From: UBA1952 sp965246765
GTDB lineage: Bacteria; Bacteroidota; Bacteroidia; Chitinophagales; Chitinophagaceae
Direction of reading: 5' to 3'
Assembly: GCA_965246765.1 (NCBI GenBank)
Contig: CBDFFJ010000001.1
Location: 62,001 to 126,000 of the forward strand
Length of the DNA stretch: 64,000 bases
A model generated the notes under the pieces. That model saw only the letters and a list, made by a program, of their open reading frames with translations. It was not told where the DNA came from and ran no database searches. The position numbers were made by a program, and so were the translations under genes. Below are positions 9,098 through 17,349 of the stretch, piece by piece (the first letter of the stretch is position 1; the number at the start of each line of letters is the position of its first letter).

Positions 9098-9297
9098 GTG
9101 TAGAATGCCCTAAAGGGTCGGTGCTTTACGCCTTAAAGCTTTGTAAACCGCTGACTGAAGGTCTTAAACCTGTGACTTTCCGCCCCAAAGGCGTGACTTT
9201 ACGTTTTAAAGTCGTGATTTCCTGCCCGGAAGTCGTGAGTTTATACCTAAAAGTCATGACTAATAGCCGTATTCCACTGACTAATCGGGGGGTTAAT
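9098..9297. repeat. Tandem array of 21-nt hairpin units (array 1)
   Basis: About nine head-to-tail units fill the spacer between the convergent flippase and AraC genes. Units starting at 9151, 9172, 9193, 9214, 9235, 9256 and 9277 are exactly 21 bases apart; two more, at 9098 and 9121, precede a 9-base offset. The consensus is close to GTGACTTTACGCCTTAAAGTC. The best units fold as a 7-bp stem with a 5-nt loop: GACTTTA/TAAAGTC at 9193, and GATTTCC/GGAAGTC at 9214 (one G-T pair). Loop-side pairs change together, A-T to C-G. No spacers separate units, so this is not a CRISPR. The last two units are degenerate. Confidence 0.8.
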
Positions 9298-9321
9298 TCA
9301 GTTAAAGACTGCTGCTCCGCC

Positions 9322-10170
9322 TCAGTTGAGCAATTCGCAGGGTTTCATGCCGGTAGCCTTCTTAAAAGCGGTGCTGAAATGCGAAATGCTGCTGTAGCCA
9401 AGCATAGCGGCTACCTCGGTCACGGAGCGCCCTTCCCCTTGCAGCATATGCCTGGCGCTGCTGATGCGGCGGGCGGCAACGTACTCGTGAATGGTGGAGC
9501 CGGTGATCGTCTTAAACCCCTTTTTAAGGTAGCACTCATTCATAGCCACCCTGCGCGCGAGTGTTTTAATAGAAAGCTTCTCATCGTAGTGCGCATCCAG
9601 AATGTCGCGGGCTTTAAAAATCTTTTCCCGCTCGCTTTCATGCGCCAGAAAGCGGCACGCAGGCACCGGGCAGGCGGCAAAGGGATGGCTGAGCTGCTCA
9701 ATGGCGTGGCGCAGCAGCTGCAAGGCGGTCTCCATGCGCTGGAGCGAGTCGCTCAGGCCTTGCTTCCGCGGACTAAGCAGCCGCTCAAGGAGAGACACCG
9801 TCTGAAGGTCGGCCCGCAATTCATGCTCCGCCGTATCGTCAAAGCGAAAGGCGCTCTCACTGCTGAGGAGCGATAGCGGCCATTGTGCCAGAAAATCGGG
9901 ATGCACATGCAGGCAAACGGCTTCAGCGCCATCTTCGCCCGCCAGCACATACGCCAGCTGCAACCCGAATGCGCTGTCGCTCACCGGCAGGCAAAGCAGG
10001 GCGCCGCGCTCATCGGGAAGCAGGTCGCTGCCGGGTATGCGGTAGCGCTCTACGCGCAGCAGGCCGCCCACGTCAAAGGCTTCTTCGCGTTGCGGCACCG
10101 CGCCTGCAAGACGGGTTATCACCGTTGGCAGCACTTCTTCCTCAATAAGCCTCTTCTCTGCTTTTACCAT
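9322..10170 (-). CDS. AraC family transcriptional regulator
   Basis: A 282-residue regulator with a C-terminal AraC/XylS DNA-binding domain made of two helix-turn-helix motifs: LSIKTLARRVAMNECYLKKG (about 200-219) and SVTEVAAMLGYSSISHFSTA (about 250-269), the second matching the conserved GYSSISHFSTAFKKATG pattern. The N-terminal 180 residues have no recognised sensor. The ATG at 10170 lies 7 bases downstream of a perfect TACCTTTG element. Its target is unknown; the adjacent glycosyltransferase/membrane operon on the same strand is transcribed towards it and ends 27 bases before its start. Confidence 0.88.
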   Translation of the reverse strand: MVKAEKRLIEEEVLPTVITRLAGAVPQREEAFDVGGLLRVERYRIPGSDLLPDERGALLCLPVSDSAFGLQLAYVLAGEDGAEAVCLHVHPDFLAQWPLSLLSSESAFRFDDTAEHELRADLQTVSLLERLLSPRKQGLSDSLQRMETALQLLRHAIEQLSHPFAACPVPACRFLAHESEREKIFKARDILDAHYDEKLSIKTLARRVAMNECYLKKGFKTITGSTIHEYVAARRISSARHMLQGEGRSVTEVAAMLGYSSISHFSTAFKKATGMKPCELLN

Positions 10171-10177
10171 TGCTGCG

Positions 10178-10185
10178 CAAAGGTA
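10178..10185 (-). promoter_or_regulatory. -7 element (TACCTTTG) of the AraC gene
   Basis: A perfect TAnnTTTG match on the minus strand, 7 bases before the ATG at 10170. Transcription would begin at or next to the start codon. Confidence 0.5.
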
Positions 10186-10197
10186 AGCCCGGGGTGC

Positions 10198-11922
10198 CTA
10201 CAAGGCAGGCATCTTCAGCTCGTGCCAGCGGCCCGACGCCTGGTACAGCAGGCGGTACCGGGCGGCAGGCCCAGACAGCCGGAGTAAGTAGCAGCAGGCA
10301 GCATTGTCTATCATTACAGAAAATGCGGCATTGCTGAATGAGTGTGCCACATCGGGCCCGTATTGCCAGAATGCAGCGGGCTGCTGTAACGCTACCGTGA
10401 TTATCTGAGGGGCCACGATTGAAATTGAGATACTGTCGCCGGGTTGAAGCAGCTGCATGGCGGGCGCATCCATAACAGCTGCCCTCAGCGGACGGGGATA
10501 AAGCAGGTTGTGCATCAGCTGCGCTTCATTGTCTTCGCCGGCCCCGATCATAGGCGCGCCGCAAAGTGAAGCAGGGCTGTTCAGCAGAATGGTGATTTTG
10601 CCTGGCGCGTCGCTCAGGCCATCCTGCAGCCGGTCGGTCAGCAACTGTGAAGCTTGCCATAACCGGTTTACACGCCAGGTGGATGATAGCAGCAATGTGA
10701 TGATTACAGCGACGATGGAAAGCCGCAGCCGCACGTTTCTGATTCCATACACGAGCGCAAGGGGGGCCAGGCCGCAGAAAGCCGGCAGCAGCATATAGAG
10801 ATAGCGGTCGCCGGTAATCAGGAGCCGTTCCGGAAACCACAGCGGTGATACCAGTGTGATGGCCAAGAGCAGCCAGACGAAAAGCAGACTCCCAGCCTGC
10901 GCTACCCGCGTCATTCGCCTGAAGCGAAGCAGCACATGCAGGATGAGCGCGCCAAGGGCGAGGTAGAAAAGCCCGGCGCCTGCGTAGCTGCTGCAGGTAT
11001 GGTAAACGGCGGCGCGCCAGTCTGCCGGTAAAAAGCGCCCGCCCAAAAGGTGGAAGACATATTCCGGCGGCTTCACTAAATAATAAGTCAGCGGAAGATT
11101 CGTCCAGGTATTGCCTAAGCGCCCTGCGTCGCCCCCGAAGGCGAAGCGGATTATGCCCACATGAAGGAGTACCGATACGGCCTGTGGAACCACAATTTTC
11201 AGAAACGCATCCTTTGTCCTGCCGCTATCCCAGCCCGAAGCCAGATGATAATAGACACATAGCGCCGCGCCAAACACGGGAATCAGATAAAACGTTTCTA
11301 AAGAGAAAAAGGACAAGACAGCCAGCCCTGACGCAAGCGCCGCCAAGCTGGTCCGGCCACTGTGCAGGTAGCTGCGCAACAGGCGCAGCTGAATCAGCAG
11401 CAGCAGCAGGCCTTGCAAAAAATGGAACGCCGCTTCCCATACAATCACCTCGCTTACATACGGCGCGGCGCAGAACATGCCCGCCGCAATAATGGAAATG
11501 CCTTCTGCCCCCTCTACGCGACTGTCTTTAAAAATGCCGCGCAGCAAACTGAAAAGCAGCGCGGCGTTCAATGCGTGCAGGCTGATGTGCAGCAGGTGCC
11601 ACAGCCAGCGATTGGCGCCAAACATCTGATAAAGACTCCAGGTAACTATCTGCGTGAGCTGGTAAAAGCTGCGTACGCAGTATCCCTTGCGCGCTACAAA
11701 ATCGGGAAAAGATTGCCGTCGCACTGCCTCCAGCCATCCAAGCGTATCGCTTACCCAGCCGGCACGGGCGGCGGGCAGGTAAAGCAGGAAAAGCACGGTC
11801 CAGAAGACCGCGAATAGAGCCGCCGGACGTATCTCGTCCCGACGGCCGGGCTTTATGATATGGAGCGTAGTGGCGATGGTGTAAAGAACGAATTTTTCCC
11901 CGCCTACAGCGTATTCAGCCAA
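10198..11922 (-). CDS. Polytopic membrane protein, glycosyltransferase-like
   Basis: A 574-residue protein with about ten hydrophobic helices in the first 400 residues and a soluble C-terminal tail of about 150 residues. The overall shape, with an early lumenal loop WVSDTLGWLEAVRR and LWHLLHISLHALNAALLFSL, resembles the GT-C type membrane glycosyltransferase/protein O-mannosyltransferase-like proteins of Bacteroidota, but no catalytic motif can be named with certainty. The only plausible start is a TTG at 11922, which overlaps the end of the upstream glycosyltransferase gene by 19 bases, so the pair is probably co-transcribed and coupled. Confidence 0.65.
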   Translation of the reverse strand: MAEYAVGGEKFVLYTIATTLHIIKPGRRDEIRPAALFAVFWTVLFLLYLPAARAGWVSDTLGWLEAVRRQSFPDFVARKGYCVRSFYQLTQIVTWSLYQMFGANRWLWHLLHISLHALNAALLFSLLRGIFKDSRVEGAEGISIIAAGMFCAAPYVSEVIVWEAAFHFLQGLLLLLIQLRLLRSYLHSGRTSLAALASGLAVLSFFSLETFYLIPVFGAALCVYYHLASGWDSGRTKDAFLKIVVPQAVSVLLHVGIIRFAFGGDAGRLGNTWTNLPLTYYLVKPPEYVFHLLGGRFLPADWRAAVYHTCSSYAGAGLFYLALGALILHVLLRFRRMTRVAQAGSLLFVWLLLAITLVSPLWFPERLLITGDRYLYMLLPAFCGLAPLALVYGIRNVRLRLSIVAVIITLLLSSTWRVNRLWQASQLLTDRLQDGLSDAPGKITILLNSPASLCGAPMIGAGEDNEAQLMHNLLYPRPLRAAVMDAPAMQLLQPGDSISISIVAPQIITVALQQPAAFWQYGPDVAHSFSNAAFSVMIDNAACCYLLRLSGPAARYRLLYQASGRWHELKMPAL

Positions 11923-12989
11923 TCCTGCAGCGCCGGCAGCAAAAGATCAGGATCATTTTCCGAAAGTAGGTTGCCTGGGATCCTGCTCCCGCTTTCGGCC
12001 GTCTCAATGGCCGCCTTCAGATTAAAAGACTGCTGCGTCGCCGCATGAAAAACACCCCGCTCCGCGAGATGCCCGGCCAGGTATTCCTGCTCGGCCTGGC
12101 CCGGTGTAGGTATCAGCACAGCAGGCTTTTTCATCAGCATCAGGTCCATTAACGTAGAATAGCCGCTGCGGCAGACAACGAGCGATGCGCTCTCAAGCAG
12201 CGGCTGAAGTGTGGCTGCGTCGGCAAGACCAAAATGGCGGATGTGCGGAGGGATGTCTGTTCGCCGCGCCGCCGCCGCGCCTTCCACGAATACGAATGGC
12301 CGCTGTATGCGTTGCGTCTGGCTCCAAAGCGCGTCCGCAAGCATGCTACGCTGCGGCTCCGGGCCGGAGAGCAGAATCAGAATATGTGCAGCGGGTGCAT
12401 TGAGGGGCTTCCGGAACTGTGAAAGCCATCCTATGAAGCGCGAAGCGGCTTTTAAGGCAGCGGGGTGCGATAGGGATCCGCCCAGGTTATCAGGCCCCGG
12501 GAGGTCAGGGATCCAAATGCTACTAAAACGATTGAGGTAGCTACTATGGATGGCCCTTACGATGCTATCTGCCTGGCCGCCGATTCCTGTCCGTAGGCGG
12601 GGCTGGTGGGTGATGATGGCGGAAGGTTTGGCGGGATGCCATAAGCCATAGCGGTTGTCGGATATGATGCCGTCTATCTGCTCTTCGGCCACAAGCTTCA
12701 GCAGCCAGCTGTGCTCCCACCGGATGACCCGGAGCAGGCGCGGGATTTGCCATGCAAGCGTAAACATTAGTCCACGGCGGGAGTAGCGTACCCTGTAGCC
12801 TTCCAGCTTTCTTACGTCTATTTCGGGAAAGCCGTTGCGGCGGATGAAAGCCGTCTGCTGCTCCGTGCCCGCAAAAATTATGACGTGTCCCAGTTGTTGC
12901 AAAGCCCTGATTACCGGGATGCAACGCGCAGTGTGCCCCAGCCCCCAGTCTAATGGGGCAATTAGGATACGTTTGGCAGATGCGGGCAT
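11904..12989 (-). CDS. GT28/MurG-like glycosyltransferase
   Basis: A 361-residue GT-B fold protein. The N-terminal domain opens with ILIAPLDWGLGHTARCIPVI, a nucleotide-sugar transferase start with the glycine-rich loop GLGH. The C-terminal domain contains VVCRSGYSTLMDLMLMKKPA, the conserved acceptor/UDP-binding region of MurG-like enzymes, and VLIPTPGQAEQEYLA. It likely transfers a sugar from a nucleotide donor to a lipid or cell-surface acceptor at the inner membrane; donor and acceptor are unknown. A TACTTTTG promoter element lies 18 bases upstream. It shares the operon with the downstream polytopic protein. Confidence 0.82.
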   Translation of the reverse strand: MPASAKRILIAPLDWGLGHTARCIPVIRALQQLGHVIIFAGTEQQTAFIRRNGFPEIDVRKLEGYRVRYSRRGLMFTLAWQIPRLLRVIRWEHSWLLKLVAEEQIDGIISDNRYGLWHPAKPSAIITHQPRLRTGIGGQADSIVRAIHSSYLNRFSSIWIPDLPGPDNLGGSLSHPAALKAASRFIGWLSQFRKPLNAPAAHILILLSGPEPQRSMLADALWSQTQRIQRPFVFVEGAAAARRTDIPPHIRHFGLADAATLQPLLESASLVVCRSGYSTLMDLMLMKKPAVLIPTPGQAEQEYLAGHLAERGVFHAATQQSFNLKAAIETAESGSRIPGNLLSENDPDLLLPALQDWLNTL

Positions 12990-13007
12990 TGGGCCGGACT
13001 ATTTTTA

Positions 13008-13021
13008 CAAAAGTATCTTCG
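13008..13021. promoter_or_regulatory. Overlapping divergent -7 elements
   Basis: Bases 13008-13015 read TACTTTTG on the minus strand, facing the glycosyltransferase gene at 12989. Bases 13014-13021 read TATCTTCG on the plus strand, facing the small lipoprotein gene at 13049. The two share two bases, so polymerase could probably occupy only one at a time. Confidence 0.4.
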
Positions 13022-13048
13022 CCGCAACCCGCCGGGGACTTCTTTATT

Positions 13049-13192
13049 ATGCTGCACAAATTATGGAATCATCGTCCGCTCCGCATCTTTCTTCTGGCAG
13101 GTGGCCTGTTGCTGGCACAAAGTTGTAGTACCTCCAAAAAGTGCGGCTGCGGCTCCGACATCAATAAAGTGAACCTGCCACGACGCCACTGA
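13049..13192 (+). CDS. Small Cys-rich lipoprotein (47 aa)
   Basis: The ATG at 13049 opens a 47-residue protein, MLHKLWNHRPLRIFLLAGGL then LLAQSCSTSKKCGCG. It has a basic N-terminus, a hydrophobic core and a lipobox ending AQSC, followed by a short polar tail with a Cys-Gly-Cys motif. Short lipoproteins with CxC-like tails are common in Bacteroidota genomes and have no known function. The promoter-like element TATCTTCG sits 27 bases upstream. An earlier in-frame ATG at 12953 lies inside the divergent glycosyltransferase gene and is rejected. Confidence 0.6.
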   Translation: MLHKLWNHRPLRIFLLAGGLLLAQSCSTSKKCGCGSDINKVNLPRRH

Positions 13193-13219
13193 TTTTTCAA
13201 TGCAATAAAAACAAGAGCT

Positions 13220-13462
13220 ATGTGGAGCCATCAGGACAAGGTGTGGATGCACTACCTCAACGACATCATCGCCGCCGACGTGGCGTCCGCGGTTTTTCTT
13301 TCTTCCTTCATGCGTCACGCAATCCGGGGCCGGATGCTGGCAAACTACCATGAGGTGGCTGATCTCCAGAAGTATAAGCTGCACCGGAAGCCCAAGAAAG
13401 TCCGCAATGCGCTTGACAGCCGCGTCCATATGCCATTCATATTTGTGATGGGCAAGAACTAA
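13220..13462 (+). CDS. Hypothetical protein, 80 aa
   Basis: Not recognised. It is a basic, apparently soluble protein (MWSHQDKVWMHYLNDIIAAD at the start) that follows the small lipoprotein gene by 27 bases on the same strand and is closed by a terminator at 13485. Gene order and the terminator support its being real. An overlapping 140-residue frame on the opposite strand lacks such support and looks like a shadow. Confidence 0.5.
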   Translation: MWSHQDKVWMHYLNDIIAADVASAVFLSSFMRHAIRGRMLANYHEVADLQKYKLHRKPKKVRNALDSRVHMPFIFVMGKN

Positions 13463-13484
13463 ATCTGTCAGCGATATTTTCATG

Positions 13485-13510
13485 AAAGCCGCCTCCGTGC
13501 GGTTTTTTTA
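13485..13510 (+). terminator. Rho-independent terminator
   Basis: Eight-pair stem (AAAGCCGC with GCGGTTTT, one G-T pair), six-base loop, then a run of seven T. It closes the small lipoprotein/hypothetical gene pair. Confidence 0.7.
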
Positions 13511-13648
13511 TTTGCAGCAAACGGTACCCGGCAATGCCGGAACGTTTGGTTTTTCTGCCTTCAATGCATTGCTTTGCAATAGAGACGTATCTTGGGAGCC
13601 CGCGGGCTGTCCGCGCCACAACTATCAAAACATTTTTCTACCGTTCGC

Positions 13649-14344
13649 ATGACTGAACATTCTACTTTAGAGAAGACGGCTACTGCATCCGTGTCGCGGC
13701 GCCGCTTCCTCGGCTACGCAGGCGCGCTCGCCGGCGCAGGCCTCCTGGCCGGCACCCTGGCATCCTGCTCCAAGGAGGAAGACCCTCTGGAAGGCGCTAT
13801 AGATCTGGGCGCCAACGATACGGGCGTCCTGAACTTCGCCTTTGCGCTGGAGCAGCTGGAGGCCGCCTTTTACACGCAGGTCATACTTACCCCGTACACC
13901 GGCCTGAAGGTGACCGACCTGGAATACAAGCTCCTGCTGGACATCCGTGACCATGAAATCGCCCACCGCGAGTTTTTTCGCAAAGCGCTGGGCACGGCGG
14001 CGATCAAAGACCTGACTCCGGACTTCTCATCCATAGATTTTGCCAAGCGCACCTCGGTGCTGGCTGCGGCCAAGACTTTTGAAGATGTGGGCGTGAGCGC
14101 CTACAATGGCGCGGGCAAGCTGCTTACTACGGATGTGTATCTGGAGATTGCCGGAAAAATTGTATCCGTAGAAGCGCGCCATGCCGCTGCCATCCGTGAC
14201 CTCATTCTCATGGGCACATTCGCAGATTCTACCGTCATTGACCAGGACGGACTTGACGTTGTACGCCGTCCTGAAGACGTGCTTGTTGAGGTGAGCCCTT
14301 TCATTAAAGAGAAGCTCAACATTAAAAACCTTCCCGTCAGCTAA
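13649..14344 (+). CDS. Ferritin-like secreted protein, type A, copy 1
   Basis: A 231-residue protein with a twin-arginine signal SRRRFLGYAGALAGAGLL and a following LASC lipobox, so probably Tat-exported and lipid-anchored. The mature part is a Ferritin_2 (Pcc13-62 desiccation-related) four-helix bundle. Expected di-iron ligands are visible: ALEQLEAAFY, RDHEIAHREFF (ExxH), TFEDVGVSAYNG and SVEARHAA (ExxH). The ATG at 13649 starts the signal peptide. The partner type B gene follows after 21 bases. Iron binding is inferred from the ligand pattern; the physiological role (iron store, oxidant protection or desiccation) is not known. Confidence 0.85.
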   Translation: MTEHSTLEKTATASVSRRRFLGYAGALAGAGLLAGTLASCSKEEDPLEGAIDLGANDTGVLNFAFALEQLEAAFYTQVILTPYTGLKVTDLEYKLLLDIRDHEIAHREFFRKALGTAAIKDLTPDFSSIDFAKRTSVLAAAKTFEDVGVSAYNGAGKLLTTDVYLEIAGKIVSVEARHAAAIRDLILMGTFADSTVIDQDGLDVVRRPEDVLVEVSPFIKEKLNIKNLPVS

Positions 14345-14365
14345 ATAAATCTACCCAAGCAGACC

Positions 14366-15241
14366 ATGAACTTTTCAAGCATTCTCGCTCAGATAGAAGC
14401 GGTAGATCCGGAAGTGTATGAGCGCCTGTCGCCACGGCGCCGCGTTATTAAAAACTGGATGCGCGGCGTGTCGCTGACTGCGCTGCCTTTTGCGCTGGGC
14501 TCCCTGTTTCAGAAGGCATACGGACAGACGACACCGCTCAAGATTTCTGATGTGCTCAATTTTGCGCTTACGCTGGAGCAGCTGGAGCAGGAGTTTTATC
14601 AGAAAGCCCTGCAGGCTTCCGCCCCAAGCATTGCCAATCCGCTCATCCCTTCAAACACTGGTCTTGAGCAGCCGGCCTTTAAAACCATCTACCTCCACGA
14701 ACAGGCGCACGTAAGCTTTCTGACCAAAGCCATCAAAGCCATGGGGGCTGCCGTGGCAACGAAGCCGACTTTTGACTTTACAGGCGGTAAGGGCATGGGT
14801 ACGGGGCCTTTCCCAACCGTATTTTCCGATTACGATCTGTTCCTTGCCGTTGCTCAGACTTTTGAGGATACGGGCGTGCGCGCCTACAAGGGTCAGGCAA
14901 CCGCGCTGAAGTCGGATAATGATGTGCTTACGGCGGCTCTGCGCATCCACTCCGTAGAGGCCCGTCATGCCGCGCATATCCGCCTTATGCGCCGGCAGAC
15001 GCCCAGCGCCCTTACAGACAACCTCGACATCAGGCCATGGATATCAAATGCCGAGAGCGGCATCAACAGCCCGGATGTGCAGAAGAGCTACGATGGCGAG
15101 CAGAATACGGTGCAGGGCAATATTGAAACAGTCAACATTTCAGGCTTCCAGATTAATGCCCGCCTTGCAAGCGAAAGCTTTGACGAGCCGCTCACGATGA
15201 AAACTATTCTGGAGATCATTGATCCTTTTATTGTAGCCTGA
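14366..15241 (+). CDS. Ferritin-like secreted protein, type B, copy 1
   Basis: A 291-residue Ferritin_2 protein with a different N-terminus from type A: MNFSSILAQIEAVDPEVYER, then RRRVIKNW and a hydrophobic stretch ending LGSLFQKAYG, probably a Tat-like signal preceded by a long n-region. Ligand motifs are LEQLEQEFY, HEQAHVSFL, TFEDTGVRAYKG and SVEARHAAHIR, so a full di-iron site can form. The C-terminus has a conserved FDEPLTM..IL.I.DPFI block shared by all three type B copies. It is co-transcribed with the type A gene and followed by a strong terminator. Confidence 0.85.
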   Translation: MNFSSILAQIEAVDPEVYERLSPRRRVIKNWMRGVSLTALPFALGSLFQKAYGQTTPLKISDVLNFALTLEQLEQEFYQKALQASAPSIANPLIPSNTGLEQPAFKTIYLHEQAHVSFLTKAIKAMGAAVATKPTFDFTGGKGMGTGPFPTVFSDYDLFLAVAQTFEDTGVRAYKGQATALKSDNDVLTAALRIHSVEARHAAHIRLMRRQTPSALTDNLDIRPWISNAESGINSPDVQKSYDGEQNTVQGNIETVNISGFQINARLASESFDEPLTMKTILEIIDPFIVA

Positions 15242-15264
15242 TTCATCCGGATGAAAAATTCAGT

Positions 15265-15296
15265 AAAGGCGCTCCCAAGAGCGCCTTTTGTTTTTT
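15265..15296 (+). terminator. Terminator of ferritin-like pair 1
   Basis: Perfect 10-bp stem AAAGGCGCTC/GAGCGCCTTT with a CCAA loop and a T-rich tail. The 285 bases from here to the next gene hold no frame or repeat that I can support. Confidence 0.85.
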
Positions 15297-15581
15297 GTGC
15301 CGCTACTGCCGCATGATCGCATATTCTGCGGCAGCTAAGGGCAAGTATTTTCCCAGGTAGCCTTTTGCTACATACATCCTGTTGCCGTCTCTTGTTTTAT
15401 GAAGAGGAACGGTTCAGGATAAATGTCTCAACACTACCAACTGAATATCAGGAATGGTTACGATCGTGGGCATCCGGGAAATATAATCAGGTATGGTTTT
15501 CAAACTAAATCAGGTCTGCTGTCGTAGGTAAACATATGTCAGTCAGTAACGGGAATTTCTAAATCACCTAAAGTCAACATC

Positions 15582-16280
15582 ATGACAGAAACAAAACTAC
15601 TCGCCGGCGCTACCACTGCCGGCATCTCACGGCGAAGGTTCTTCGGATATGCCGGCGCACTGGCAGGCGCGGGCCTCCTGGTAGGAATGGACAGCTGCAA
15701 AAAAGATGACAGCACGGACAACAGTGGTGTAAACCTCGGCTCCGGAGACATCGGCATCCTGAACTATGCCTATGCTTTAGAGCAGCTTGAGGCCGCCTTC
15801 TATATAATGGTGGTGCAAAACCTGTACTCCGGCATAACGTCAGCTGAGCAGGCATATCTCACAGACGTGCGTGATCACGAGGTCATCCACCGTGAGTTCT
15901 TTAAGACCGCATTGGGCAGCAGCGCTATTCAGGGACTTACGCCAAACTTCAGCTCAATCAACTTCAGCGACCGCACATCTGTGCTGACTACCGCTCAGAC
16001 GTTTGAGGATCTCGGCGTAAGCGCCTACAACGGCGCGGGCAAGCTGATAAGCAATACGACCGATGGCAACAACTATCTGCTTGCAGCAGGTAAGATTGTA
16101 TCTGTAGAAGCACGGCACGCCGCTGCCATACGCGACATGATAAGCAACGGAACTTTTGCCGCCAGCGACGTCGTTGACGCCCAAGGCCTTGACAAGGCGC
16201 GTACGCCAACTGAAGTACTTGCGATGGCCGGCACGTATATCGTAGAAAAGATCAACGCCAGCAATCTCCCCACTTCCTAA
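15582..16280 (+). CDS. Ferritin-like secreted protein, type A, copy 2
   Basis: A 232-residue paralogue of the type A protein at 13649, with the same Tat motif (ISRRRFFGYAGALAGAGLL) and a cysteine at the end of the signal region (GMDSCKKDD). It shares LGSGDIGILNYAYALEQLEA with copy 3, where copy 1 has LGANDTGVLNFAFALEQLEA, so copies 2 and 3 look like the more recent duplicates. Ligand motifs ALEQLEAAFY, RDHEVIHREFF, TFEDLGVSAYNG and SVEARHAA are intact. It pairs with the type B gene 14 bases downstream. Confidence 0.85.
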   Translation: MTETKLLAGATTAGISRRRFFGYAGALAGAGLLVGMDSCKKDDSTDNSGVNLGSGDIGILNYAYALEQLEAAFYIMVVQNLYSGITSAEQAYLTDVRDHEVIHREFFKTALGSSAIQGLTPNFSSINFSDRTSVLTTAQTFEDLGVSAYNGAGKLISNTTDGNNYLLAAGKIVSVEARHAAAIRDMISNGTFAASDVVDAQGLDKARTPTEVLAMAGTYIVEKINASNLPTS

Positions 16281-16294
16281 ACCCCTCTCAGACC

Positions 16295-17149
16295 ATGAAC
16301 TTTTCAAACATCCTTTCAGAAATAGAAAAGCTGGATCCGGAAGTGTACGAGCGTACCAGCCAGCGCAGATCCGTCATCAAAAACATGACACGGACTGTCG
16401 GCCTCGCGGCATTGCCTTTCGCGCTCGGCTCGCTTTTCAACAAAGCTTACGGTAAGACTTCGGACATCGTGATAGATACGCTCAACTTCGCGTTGACGCT
16501 TGAATATCTGGAGTCGGAATTCTACAAAGCTGCCGTTGCCAACGCCGGCGGTATCGGAATTACCGGCGCCGCCCTCGGCGCCATCACTACTATAAAAGAT
16601 CACGAAGTAGCTCACGTTACTTTCCTGCGCTCGGCTATCACCGCCGCAGGCGGTGCGCCTGTGACTTTTACCGCAGCCAATTTTGACTTCTCTGCGGGCA
16701 ATGGCTCAGGTAACGGGCCTTTTAAGGCCGCGCTTGTCAGCGACTACAATCTCTTCCTTGCCGTCGCCCAGACTTTTGAGGATACCGGCGTGCGTGCCTA
16801 TAAGGGCCAGGCAGGCAACCTTGCAAGCAATAAAGGCTACCTGCAGGCCGCCCTGCAAATCCATTCTGTGGAAGCGCGCCATGCTGCGCACATACGCAAG
16901 ATGCGCTATGCCAGCGGCACGGGCGGCGGCCTTGTTGTAGGCAATGTGAAGCCTTGGATTACGGGGAATATGAGCGGCATTAATAGCACCGCCGTACAGG
17001 CAAGCTATAATGGCGAGGACAACACCACACAGCTGGGAGTAAATACGGTTGGGCTTGGTGGAAAAAGTCAGGATGCCGCTACAGAGGCATTTGATGAGCC
17101 GCTGACCAAGGATCAGGTCCTTGCGATTGTGGATCCGTTTATCATTTGA
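16295..17149 (+). CDS. Ferritin-like secreted protein, type B, copy 2
   Basis: A 284-residue type B paralogue. N-terminus MNFSNILSEIEKLDPEVYER, then RRSVIKN and a hydrophobic region ending LGSLFNKAYG. The di-iron ligand pattern is complete: LEYLESEFY, DHEVAHVTFL, TFEDTGVRAYKG, SVEARHAAHIR. The C-terminal EAFDEPLTKDQVLAIVDPFI matches copies 1 and 3. Co-transcribed with type A copy 2 and ended by a terminator 25 bases on. Confidence 0.85.
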   Translation: MNFSNILSEIEKLDPEVYERTSQRRSVIKNMTRTVGLAALPFALGSLFNKAYGKTSDIVIDTLNFALTLEYLESEFYKAAVANAGGIGITGAALGAITTIKDHEVAHVTFLRSAITAAGGAPVTFTAANFDFSAGNGSGNGPFKAALVSDYNLFLAVAQTFEDTGVRAYKGQAGNLASNKGYLQAALQIHSVEARHAAHIRKMRYASGTGGGLVVGNVKPWITGNMSGINSTAVQASYNGEDNTTQLGVNTVGLGGKSQDAATEAFDEPLTKDQVLAIVDPFII

Positions 17150-17173
17150 GTCTTCATAGAATGTATGATAAAT

Positions 17174-17203
17174 AAAGAGGCGCCGGCAGGCGCCTCTTTT
17201 GCA
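17174..17203 (+). terminator. Terminator of ferritin-like pair 2
   Basis: Perfect 11-bp stem AAAGAGGCGCC/GGCGCCTCTTT, loop GGCA, followed by T. Confidence 0.8.
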
Positions 17204-17349
17204 TAAGGGTACTCTTTCCGGTAGTCTTTATTCCTCCGGTAAGCTACGCCCGGCCCGGGTATTGGCATTGGTCTGATTTTTTAGAATTGTGTATCCTTTG
17301 ATTACCACTTAATTTTTATCATCTTCACAGTCAAACATCCTTTTCACCA

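Noticed and set aside
9076..9876. 266-residue plus-strand frame covering array 1 and the AraC gene
   Set aside because: First part is repeat sequence, second part is the AraC shadow.
13061..13483. 140-residue minus-strand frame over the small lipoprotein and hypothetical genes
   Set aside because: Plus-strand genes have promoter, lipobox and terminator support; this frame has none.
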